A stretch of 64,000 bases of DNA from assembly GCF_016031635.1 (NCBI RefSeq), contig NZ_JACEGD010000005.1:1-64000 (forward strand), read 5' to 3'. The notes beneath the pieces were generated by a model. It made no database searches, was not told the origin of the DNA, and saw nothing but the letters and a program-made list of their open reading frames with translations. Origin of the DNA: Bradyrhizobium diversitatis. Lineage in GTDB: Bacteria > Pseudomonadota > Alphaproteobacteria > Rhizobiales > Xanthobacteraceae. This document shows positions 1 to 7,297 of the stretch, piece by piece. The stretch's first letter is position 1. Every line of letters starts with the position of its first letter. The translations under genes were made by a program, and so were the position numbers.

Positions 1-186
1 GCGGTGGAGTAGGTGGAGGTGAGTGGGTGGGGGCAAAAAAATATAGTCGCTTTGCACGCATCCGCGGCTTCATTTTTTCGTCCCATTGAGGGAGCGATTG
101 ATCAACACTCTTCGTTTTCGTTCACGAAAAGGGTTGGAATGCGACTGGCAAGTGAAGTAGGCATCTTGTCGGACGCGTGTTCGATC

Positions 187-405
187 TCAGTGTCCGAGGT
201 AATCACATGCGCAAGCTGCGACTTCCTGAGAGTCGACCGGTGACGTATCAGCGCGGCAGTTCGGACATTCGTCGTCGCAACTGCAGGACCACGTGTCTTC
301 CCACACGGTCCCGCAGCTTGCGCACGCGTAACTATTGATAAAGGCGGGTTGGCAGCGGGGCTCGTGCTCCCATTGATGAGGGCATTGTTTCCTTTTACTA
401 GGCAA
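187..405 (-). CDS. small zinc-ribbon protein (hypothetical)
   Basis: Function unknown. The 72-residue product has a CPHQW start region, a CASC knuckle, then a Trp-Glu-Asp-Thr-Trp stretch and a second Cys-rich cluster with CxCDDECPNC, which looks like two metal-binding knuckles. The frame stays open upstream inside the DUF2958 gene, but that part reads as a shadow. I therefore choose the TTG at 405, which overlaps the upstream stop by 8 bases in the same way the two preceding genes overlap. Last gene of a leftward three-gene unit behind a nuclease and a DUF2958 protein. I recall similar tiny proteins next to DUF2958 genes on rhizobial mobile DNA; that is memory, not a search result. The start codon is the least certain part. 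Confidence 0.6.
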   Translation of the reverse strand: MPSKRKQCPHQWEHEPRCQPAFINSYACASCGTVWEDTWSCSCDDECPNCRADTSPVDSQEVAACACDYLGH

Positions 406-739
406 CGATGCGGCCTTTGACTCGGGCTTCAGCGGCGTATGCCGAAATCGGCTTGTCGGCGGTGAAATGAAGGTCCCGCTCCACGGGGAGACCGAGGCGA
501 CCTCTGATCGCCTTGATTTCCGATAGGTGGACATACCCGAGCTCGGGACAATTGAGACCAAGATCGCAGAGGCCAAACAAGCGATCCGGCTCGTCCGGGT
601 CGCACTCGGTGAGTAACCAAGTCGCGCCCGCGTCAGGCGTGAACAGCTTGGCGACCGGAATATGATCTCGTTCGCCGGCCAAGGCGTTGACCAAGAGTCG
701 AACCCGATCTTCGACGGTGAGCAGATCTATCTCAGCCAT
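398..739 (-). CDS. DUF2958 domain protein
   Basis: A 113-residue protein matching the DUF2958 pattern: an early KLFTPDAGATWL block, then a LFGLCDLG turn, an ELGYVHLSEI strand and the closing GLPVERDLHF block that marks the family. Biochemical role unknown; the family is common on plasmids and integrative elements. The start at 739 is chosen because the ATG overlaps the nuclease stop (732-739), implying translational coupling, and the family motifs begin soon after it. A longer in-frame opening upstream is a shadow of the nuclease C-terminus. Family call firm, function open. Confidence 0.8.
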   Translation of the reverse strand: MAEIDLLTVEDRVRLLVNALAGERDHIPVAKLFTPDAGATWLLTECDPDEPDRLFGLCDLGLNCPELGYVHLSEIKAIRGRLGLPVERDLHFTADKPISAYAAEARVKGRIVA

Positions 740-1925
740 GAGAGGCCTCCGCACGGTCGGAGACACCGGCCTGGCCGTCCGGTAGAGCGCGTCTGGTGCG
801 GGAGCCCGCTTTGCGAGGCCGCGTCTTGCTCTTGGCGTCGGCGGCGGGTGTAGCCGTCGAAGGATTCGGTGGCTCGCTGCACGGTGCTTTTGGAGCAATG
901 ACGGCGAGCGCGGCGTCATAGACGCGTTGGAAGTCGCAGTAGCGTTTCCAAAGCTGGTCCGCCGTTTCGCGGTCGCCCGCCACGTCAATGGCGTCGATCA
1001 ACGTCTCCAGTGTGAAATGCTGGAAACGAACCCTTGTCGGATCGTTGTCGGCGACCGGGAGGAGCTCGTTGGCATATACGCGGAAGGCTGCATGTACGCG
1101 TCGGTTGAGCCGAGGCCCAATGCCGACGAACATTGCTCTGGGTGTAATTCCGTGGTCGACGGAGAGCTGAGCGAGTGAGTGCTCGCGCATCAGCTGCTCG
1201 ATCGGCGGTGATCGGAGGATGGAACTGTCGGGATTTTTGAAGAGACGAACTTCTCGTAATGCCTGATCATAGCGTTCTCGCCAGCGGGCAACGGGCCCGG
1301 CCATATCTTCAGAGTACTTGACCTCGACGTAGACGATACCCGCTTCGCCTTCGGGCGTCGTGATGTGGACGGCGATGTCGAACGCGGAGCGGTCCGCCAG
1401 AAATCGGTCGTCTCGGCGCCCGGGGCTGTGCTCGAAGGCGATCCGTTCAACGGATTGGACGAATTCTGGCAGCAGTTGGCGGAAGACAGCCGTCGCCAGG
1501 TTCGTGTCCAGCGCCAGCGGCCCAAATGCGTTGAAGACGAGCGGCATGGAGCTCAACGCGTTGGTGATGAGGCGGTCTTCGTCGATCGCCGCGTCCTCTT
1601 CACGAAGCAGAAGTTCACGGAGCGCGAGCAGATGAACCTGCGGGGAGATGAAATTCCGCCCGGATTCAGCCGCGTCGGCTCGCAGGTAGGAGCCAAGGTG
1701 AGCGCCGCGCTCTTCCGCTGCGGCGTTCGGAATGCCTTGGTCGCGCATCCACAGAATTTGAAGCAGGCGCGCCGCCCGCCTGAAGCGCGAGTCGATCAAG
1801 CAGTGCGATTCGTAATGTTTGGCGACGGCGTCGTTGACGAACGGCGTCCGCGAGAGCTGCTTGAACGTCGGAGCCGGTGAAGAGGTGCGATCGGCGGGGG
1901 AAGAGGTGGTCGAAATGTTGTGCAT
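732..1925 (-). CDS. PGN_0703-like PD-(D/E)XK restriction-type nuclease
   Basis: A 397-residue protein with a PD-(D/E)XK core: Asp183 in FDIAVHI, then a strand ending Glu201-Val-Lys203 (YVEVKYSED). This is the D-(x)n-ExK metal site expected of an endonuclease fold, and the layout fits the PGN_0703-like restriction endonuclease family. The last ~50 residues are Pro/Lys/Arg-rich and probably disordered. First gene of a leftward unit with the DUF2958 and zinc-ribbon genes, overlapping the next gene by 8 bases. Likely a DNA-cutting protein of the accessory region; target and partner are unknown. No methyltransferase accompanies it, so a classical restriction-modification pair is not supported. Confidence 0.7.
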   Translation of the reverse strand: MHNISTTSSPADRTSSPAPTFKQLSRTPFVNDAVAKHYESHCLIDSRFRRAARLLQILWMRDQGIPNAAAEERGAHLGSYLRADAAESGRNFISPQVHLLALRELLLREEDAAIDEDRLITNALSSMPLVFNAFGPLALDTNLATAVFRQLLPEFVQSVERIAFEHSPGRRDDRFLADRSAFDIAVHITTPEGEAGIVYVEVKYSEDMAGPVARWRERYDQALREVRLFKNPDSSILRSPPIEQLMREHSLAQLSVDHGITPRAMFVGIGPRLNRRVHAAFRVYANELLPVADNDPTRVRFQHFTLETLIDAIDVAGDRETADQLWKRYCDFQRVYDAALAVIAPKAPCSEPPNPSTATPAADAKSKTRPRKAGSRTRRALPDGQAGVSDRAEASHG

Positions 1926-2080
1926 CTGAATGTCCGCGTTGATGAAGCGCGGAAGATTCGATGAATGTTGGGAGGATATTGACGTAGAAAGACCTTCGGC
2001 GCATCGATGCGCCGATCACAGCAGCACGAAGGCGAGCGATTAAGAGCGGCTCGACTATTCTTATGGAACTCGGGTGGGCT

Positions 2081-2599
2081 TCATAGGGAAACCGAAGTCG
2101 ATGAAGATCTTAGGCGCTGCCGCGCAATCCGCTCCCGGTGCTGCCTGAAATTTTCGTTTCTAGCGATAACCCGCCTGAGTATGGCGCCGACATCTGGTTC
2201 GCGAGGCGCTGTTGGTTCTGGAGCTTGCACGGGCGAGGACGGCGTCATGGGAACGATGTCATCGGGCTGTTTCGATGAATGTTGTGTTCGGGTTCTCGCA
2301 TCAACAAGACACGACTCGTTTTGGATCGGCTCTGCTCGTTTGGGATTTAATTGAGCATTCGGCAGGCGAGGAGCAGGCGCTGGTCGTTGTGATGTTCGCG
2401 TCGGCTTCTTTTCACAGCGGATGAGGATGTCGGCGAGCCATTCGGCCTGGCGATCGGATAGTCGGGTGTTTTTTCCGTTATGAAGAATGCGCTCCGACAT
2501 CTTTTGAAGAAAATAGGCTTCCCGAGGGTGCGGGATGCCGCTGAGCAGGGCGGCGGTAATGCGCTTTTCCAAAAGGTGATGATTGTGTCCCACGATCAT
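2081..2599 (-). CDS. hypothetical protein, 172 aa
   Basis: No family recognised with certainty. The N-terminal ~65 residues are well ordered (LLEKRITAALLSGIPHPRE, then QKMSERI, then LSDRQAEWLADIL), resembling short proteins common on rhizobial genomic islands. The C-terminal half is Pro/Arg/Ser-rich and low-complexity. I chose the ATG at 2599 because the conserved-looking block begins there; the upstream extension is Arg/Pro-rich and runs through a hairpin array. It is separated by 155 bases from the nuclease gene on the same strand, so it may be the first gene of that leftward transcript. Confidence 0.5.
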   Translation of the reverse strand: MIVGHNHHLLEKRITAALLSGIPHPREAYFLQKMSERILHNGKNTRLSDRQAEWLADILIRCEKKPTRTSQRPAPAPRLPNAQLNPKRAEPIQNESCLVDARTRTQHSSKQPDDIVPMTPSSPVQAPEPTAPREPDVGAILRRVIARNENFRQHRERIARQRLRSSSTSVSL

Positions 2600-2726
2600 T
2601 GGAGTTTTCCTGGCTGAACCTAACGGATATAGAGCGGTCGACGAAGGTGGCCGGAAGGTCTGTAAGCTCTCGGCAGAGCAAAGGCGCGGTCTGGCGGGCA
2701 GGTAGGGGGAGGGAGCGCGCGTCTCC

Positions 2727-2897
2727 GAAACCTGGTGGACGTCGGAGGGAGGTTTCTGTGCCCCCGGTGGGGCACAGCTTCGCCTGCGAGGGCGAAGCTG
2801 CTGTCGAGGGGACGTCCGAAACCCGGAGCCACGCCGTCGGTCAGTCTTCGGATAAGCGCACCCTGTTACGGGTAGGCCGGGGTCAGCCGGTCGGCCT
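2727..2897. ncRNA. candidate structured RNA (four successive hairpins)
   Basis: Four inverted repeats occur in 170 bases: GAAACCT/AGGTTTC (2727-2733 with 2750-2756), GTGCCCC/GGGGCAC (2758-2764 with 2769-2775), the 10-bp perfect CAGCTTCGCC/GGCGAAGCTG (2775-2784 with 2791-2800), and AGGCCG/CGGCCT (2874-2879 with 2892-2897). Neighbouring stems share one base and could form alternately. It could be the leader of the leftward 2599 gene or an independent RNA; strand cannot be decided by eye. Confidence 0.35.
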
Positions 2898-3445
2898 TTA
2901 CGCGCCGCTTCGTCTGGCGGGGCTATCGCGCAACACATCCGTCAATTGCGCGACTACTGTGGGTCGGGAGTCACCGGAGCCCACTCCTGCATTCAGCTTT
3001 TGAGCCGTCTGCTTGTGTCGATGCCTTTCGATCTTTTCACCGCTTGTCCCTCACAGCTTGGTTAGCCAGAAGAGCGGGGCCCATTGGGGGCTGCTATGCG
3101 CGCTGCAAGGTTCGCGGCGCTCGCTAAGGGAGGTTTAGAATCTGACGCTCAGTTGTCTTTGGCAGCCATAGGATTAAGCCTGCCTGTGAGAAGCGCCGGA
3201 CGGCTGGCAGATTCTTCCTGGTAACGGCTCAATCAGCCGACCTGCCCTGGCCAAGGACGTGAGCGCCTCCATCCAACAAGCGCACGGCCAACAGCTCTTA
3301 GCGGGATGCTGTGGCCACAAAACAAATATGGCCTCGAGGCACCTAACCCACGGTTGTTGGCGCATGCGATTGGCCGTGCGGACGCCTATTTCCCATGGCG
3401 CTCTTTTGCCCATTGGGCAGAAGGACCCAGGTACTCGTTTTTCAC

Positions 3446-3472
3446 AAAAAAACGGCTACCTCCCGTGAGCCG
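3446..3472 (-). terminator. leftward rho-independent terminator candidate
   Basis: Read leftward, CGGCT/AGCCG (3468-3472 with 3453-3457) closes a 10-base loop followed at once by seven T (3446-3452). The stem is only 5 bp, so termination would be weak. It faces no clear leftward gene, which is odd; it may insulate the rightward operon from antisense transcription. Confidence 0.4.
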
Positions 3473-3746
3473 AAGGCGTCCTTAAGGCAAATAGTCGTCC
3501 ATGAGTGACGACCGAAAATTAACCGTGGGCCGCCTTCCAGAGCAAATTGCGCTGATACGCGTCCTGCGCGCTAGCGAAGCCACCTCCGTAGTGGGCTTTC
3601 GTCTCGCATTTTCGACGTCTTCATCCCCGTGGCCGAGCTTTCGAAACCGATCCGGCTCGAAAGGCGCCGGATCGGGCCACATCCCGGGTGACTCATCGCT
3701 TGGCCACTCGCCGGGAAATCCCACCTGACCCACAAAGGATCTTACC

Positions 3747-5303
3747 ATGACATCGAATGAAATAGCCGAGAATGCACACCATCCATTAGATCAGTCGCCC
3801 TCGGCACAAGTCCAGGCAGCCGCCCCGGAAGCCGTTTCCGGGACCGGAGCCGCCCCAAACGAAGGAAACGCCGAGAGTGAGGCTTTCGTCATTCTCGAAT
3901 ACGTGCGCAGTTACCTCGACAGGCGTGGCATTGAGGTCGCATTTGATGGGACTTTGTCGTTGGCAGGGGCGCCGCTGCGCTCGGATACGCCTGAGACGGC
4001 AGGTAACTATCTCGATGCCGAAGTTCTGATCGCATCAGACCTGGTCGATGATATCGTTCTCGCGCGCGATCGCGACGGTCTTAAGCCGCAGGTCGGGCTG
4101 GTTAAGGCCGCCGTTCGCAAAGAGCTTAGACGCAGACGTAAGAACCGTCGTAAAATCGTTCTCTTGCCTCTCCTGCGGAAAGTTAAAGATGAGAACACTG
4201 CGGACTCGGAATGGAGCCGTATGGGTCAACTGTTCGACATGCCGATCACGTTGGCGTGTGATTCTATCAGACACTTCATTTGGCAGGTTAAGTCGAAAAG
4301 CCTCGGTCGTCCCGTCGTGCATCATCTGATGCCGGTGATCTTCAGTCCAGAGCAGGGATCCGGAAAGACGACATTTGTTCGCTCCTTGCTTCGCCCATTG
4401 CGCGAACTTGCCAGTGCGGACGCGCTCATTTCGGACTTTGCCGACCACCGCAGCGGCGACATCTATGGCTTTCCTGTCGTCGTCGTGGATGACCTTGAGC
4501 AATTGTCTAAGGAAGGCGTACCGGTGCTGAAGAGCCTGATCACCTCTGAACGCATAACTCGCCGCCGGTTACATACATCGCAGTCCGTCAGCATGCGACA
4601 AAGAGCAACCCTGATCGGTACCGCGAACCGGCCTGTACACGAGCTGATCGATGATGATACCGGCCATCGCCGATTTGTCATGATGCCGTTCCGTAATGGC
4701 AACTTCGCCAAGGGTGGTGAACCGGGTATTTGGGAAATCGTTTCGTCTGTCGACTATGAGCTGTTGTGGCAATCCGTTGACGCCTATGCACCGAGTCCGA
4801 TTCTCCGGTCCCTGACCGATTTGCACGAATACCAAAACCGCGATCGGCCAATGCCGAAATTGCTCGAATGGCTGTGCGAACTCGATCCTGAATCGGAAAA
4901 GGTCAAGCGTATCTCCGTCCAAGGCGGTACCCGTGCCGACAAACTACGAGACCTCTACATCATGGAAACTGGCGATGTTCTCTCGAAACAGAAGTTTTCG
5001 GATGCAATGCTCTTGCATATGCGGGACGGTCGCACCCCCTTTTTCGAGAAACACAAAAAGGAGATCGGTGCACTGTACCGAATTCGTCACCAACCTAAGG
5101 CTCGGCAGCTGGTTCGAGCTGAAGGCCATATTCTTGGAAGTCAGGATCGGCATTCCTCTGACTTCTCTCCCATGTCGAAATCGTTTGAGTCTTCAGAACA
5201 ATCAGTTCCTTCAGGTTCATCAGCGCCCTCAGCCTCGTCAGGTTCGTCAGGTATCTTCAATTCACCCAAAGTGCCCTTGTCACCGGTTGATGGAGGTCTG
5301 TGA
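3747..5303 (+). CDS. VapE-like P-loop ATPase (AAA+/SF3-type)
   Basis: A 518-residue protein with a central ATPase of the virulence-associated E / phage helicase type. Walker A is PEQGSGKT (201-208), Walker B PVVVVDD (243-249), the sensor-1 strand carries GTAN (291-294), and a GHRRF arginine motif follows (306-310), the same order as in VapE/primase-helicase proteins. There is no recognisable primase domain; the N-terminal 150 residues are unassigned and include a basic run near 125-137. The C-terminal ~60 residues are a Ser-rich tail. Starts at ATG 3747 behind an AAGGA. Its stop overlaps the next gene by 4 bases (ATGA), so it is translationally coupled to a clamp-loader-like gene. Probable role: DNA unwinding or remodelling in a replication-like complex. 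Confidence 0.65.
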   Translation: MTSNEIAENAHHPLDQSPSAQVQAAAPEAVSGTGAAPNEGNAESEAFVILEYVRSYLDRRGIEVAFDGTLSLAGAPLRSDTPETAGNYLDAEVLIASDLVDDIVLARDRDGLKPQVGLVKAAVRKELRRRRKNRRKIVLLPLLRKVKDENTADSEWSRMGQLFDMPITLACDSIRHFIWQVKSKSLGRPVVHHLMPVIFSPEQGSGKTTFVRSLLRPLRELASADALISDFADHRSGDIYGFPVVVVDDLEQLSKEGVPVLKSLITSERITRRRLHTSQSVSMRQRATLIGTANRPVHELIDDDTGHRRFVMMPFRNGNFAKGGEPGIWEIVSSVDYELLWQSVDAYAPSPILRSLTDLHEYQNRDRPMPKLLEWLCELDPESEKVKRISVQGGTRADKLRDLYIMETGDVLSKQKFSDAMLLHMRDGRTPFFEKHKKEIGALYRIRHQPKARQLVRAEGHILGSQDRHSSDFSPMSKSFESSEQSVPSGSSAPSASSGSSGIFNSPKVPLSPVDGGL

Positions 5304-7297
5304 TGAGGTGGGAACAGAAGTACAGACCAGAGCGCTTCGACCAGGTGCGCGGACAGGACCATGCAGTTCGGCTGTTGTCGGCTCTTTCCGTTCAGAGGAC
5401 GCAGGGGCGCAACCTTCTGCTTCACGGTGCAGTTGGCTCGGGGAAGACCAGCCTTGCGAAGCTATTTTCCCGCGCACTCAATTGCATCGACATCGGACCG
5501 GATGGGTCACCCTGTGGACGCTGCGATAATTGCCTTGATCCTCGGCGTTATCATTTCGAGTACGATGTGCCAGGCCGGTCCGATGACAACGCCCTCGGTT
5601 GGGCAAAGGAGATCGTCCGATCACACAGTAAGAGCCGGGTTAGAGTCCTGTTTTTCGATGAAGCGCATGCCTTGTCGAAAACAACCCAGAACGGATTCTT
5701 GAAGCTCATCGAAGACGACCAATCTGGAACTTGTTTCTTCTTCGCCACAACCGAGGTCAGAAAGCTGCTTCCGGCGTTTGCCTCTCGATTGACGGAAATT
5801 AGGATTCACGCGCTAACGCCGGCCGTTGCGTACGAACTTCTGGAACATATAGCGAAGCAGGAAAACATTGCCTACGAGCCGGAAGCTCTCCATCTGCTTG
5901 TTGCCGCCAAGCCGCCGTTTGCGCGCGATCTCACCATCGCGCTACAGCGGCTCCACGACGATGGCGGTCGTATCGACGCCAATCTGGTCAAAAGCGTTTA
6001 CGACCTCAGCGTCCGTGACCACCTTGGTGAGTATTGTATTGCACTCGCGAGGGGTGATCGACATGCTCAAGTCGCCTCGATGCGGCAGTGGCCAGCGCCC
6101 CTTGCAGAGAAGGTGAGGTGGATCAGGACTTTTCTGGCAACGGTCTATTATAATGAGGTCCTTGGGCAGCTCCTGCCTCTCGACCCACTTGTCCAAAGCA
6201 TGGTTGCGGCACGACGGGAGTTCGTAGCACAGCTGTGCGCGCGCTTCGATCTCGCTAATTGTGCAGAGGCTGAACCGTTCTTGGAAGGAATGCTCGAGTT
6301 CTGGTCACAACCCGCGCCGCAAGATGACGAAACGGCCCTCCTCAAGCTGATGCTGTTCGAGGGATTGGTAAGTTCGGGCCTGCTGCGCCCGGGCAAAATG
6401 CACCGAGAGGAAGATCTGCCGGACATTGCTTCCAAAAGGCCTGATGCTACCGGAAGTGCGACTTCTTCGGAAAGCCCAGTTGTTGCGAGTTCCCTTTACA
6501 TGCGGCGAGAAGAAATCCGTCAAATCATAAACAGGTCCAGCTTCTTCGTGCAGCACTACGGCGCGCTCCTGAACGTAGCGCTACTGATCCGCATTCGAAG
6601 CAGTGATGATCTGGAATGCGTCGCAGCTGAAGCGATTGGTGGCTTCTGCGATAAACTTGAGGCCTGGGCGGGTCTCGATTCTCGCAACTTCGCAAGCATT
6701 GCTGTTCTCGAGCGAGACGGGGGCGAGATCGTTGGCCGAATCGCCGCGCATCTCGATCAGAATCAGGTCTGTGAATTGGAGGCGTTCTGCGTGGACTGGT
6801 CAGAACGGTGCGGTCATCTCATTGAGATATCGAAAGGCGATGCCGACGAACAAACGTTCTTTCATTGGCGAAACGTGCAAGAACTCTGCGCTGGTTTCGT
6901 TCCCATAGACAACGATCAGCCGAGCGAAAAGGACTTGCGACAGCTATTGGGTGTGCCCCGAACGAAATGGAGGAGCCCCGGGCCATTCTCGTATCAGCGG
7001 GTCATTTTTTCAAAGCGCCTGAGCGACGGCTCGATTGCGCAGGCCAGCGAATTCGGAATGTCGCCGCTATCGACGTTTGATGCCGAGAAGTGGAATTGGA
7101 TTTCCAAAGGGTGGGAATTGCGTGAATTTCCCGATCGTCAGGCCGAACGCCGTCAGCGTCAGCGTGAGATATCAGAAATTAAGAGCCGCTTTCGAAATGA
7201 TCCCATTCAGCTGCAAGGGCATTTGTCGCAATGTATCGACGCGTGGAATGGTCTGACACCCGAGCGGCGGGTTCGACGATGGAGGGGATGGTGGTGA
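5300..7297 (+). CDS. DnaX-like (gamma/tau) clamp-loader ATPase paralogue
   Basis: A 665-residue protein whose first ~250 residues are a clear DNA polymerase III gamma/tau relative. It opens with KYRPERFDQVRGQ; Walker A is GAVGSGKTS (43-51); a zinc module has Cys62, 72, 75 and 78; Walker B ends FFDEAH (118-123); sensor 1 is near 147-151; the trans-acting SRC motif is reduced to Ser162-Arg163-Leu. The rest (about 260-665) has no resemblance I can name and lacks the Pro/Ala-rich tau linker. It is not the housekeeping dnaX: it sits in low-GC accessory DNA between a VapE-like and a HolB-like gene, overlapping both. Inferred role: loading or unloading a ring protein for an element-specific or defence process. 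Confidence 0.8.
   Translation: MMRWEQKYRPERFDQVRGQDHAVRLLSALSVQRTQGRNLLLHGAVGSGKTSLAKLFSRALNCIDIGPDGSPCGRCDNCLDPRRYHFEYDVPGRSDDNALGWAKEIVRSHSKSRVRVLFFDEAHALSKTTQNGFLKLIEDDQSGTCFFFATTEVRKLLPAFASRLTEIRIHALTPAVAYELLEHIAKQENIAYEPEALHLLVAAKPPFARDLTIALQRLHDDGGRIDANLVKSVYDLSVRDHLGEYCIALARGDRHAQVASMRQWPAPLAEKVRWIRTFLATVYYNEVLGQLLPLDPLVQSMVAARREFVAQLCARFDLANCAEAEPFLEGMLEFWSQPAPQDDETALLKLMLFEGLVSSGLLRPGKMHREEDLPDIASKRPDATGSATSSESPVVASSLYMRREEIRQIINRSSFFVQHYGALLNVALLIRIRSSDDLECVAAEAIGGFCDKLEAWAGLDSRNFASIAVLERDGGEIVGRIAAHLDQNQVCELEAFCVDWSERCGHLIEISKGDADEQTFFHWRNVQELCAGFVPIDNDQPSEKDLRQLLGVPRTKWRSPGPFSYQRVIFSKRLSDGSIAQASEFGMSPLSTFDAEKWNWISKGWELREFPDRQAERRQRQREISEIKSRFRNDPIQLQGHLSQCIDAWNGLTPERRVRRWRGWW

Larger units (their letters stand above)
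2600..3746. other. 1.1 kb intergenic region between divergent units
   Basis: No convincing gene. It holds an array of hairpins at 2727-2897, a leftward terminator-like hairpin at 3446-3472, and presumably the promoters for the leftward hypothetical gene and the rightward VapE-like operon. Short openings on both strands at 3482-3748 are antisense to each other and neither looks coded. Confidence 0.6.

Noticed and set aside
13..243. Rightward 76-aa opening at the left edge
   Set aside because: No recognisable motif and antisense to the zinc-ribbon gene end; composition looks non-coding.
406..576. Longer N-terminus for the zinc-ribbon protein
   Set aside because: It runs out of frame through the DUF2958 coding sequence; the family-like part begins only after the TTG at 405.
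3482..3748. Short openings on both strands (75 and 88 aa) just before the VapE-like gene
   Set aside because: They are antisense to each other, neither has a good ribosome site or protein-like pattern, and the leftward one would begin inside the start codon of the VapE-like gene.
5205..5262. Ser-codon repeats at the end of the VapE-like gene as a CRISPR-like or tandem repeat
   Set aside because: It is a coding low-complexity tail without spacer-like units.
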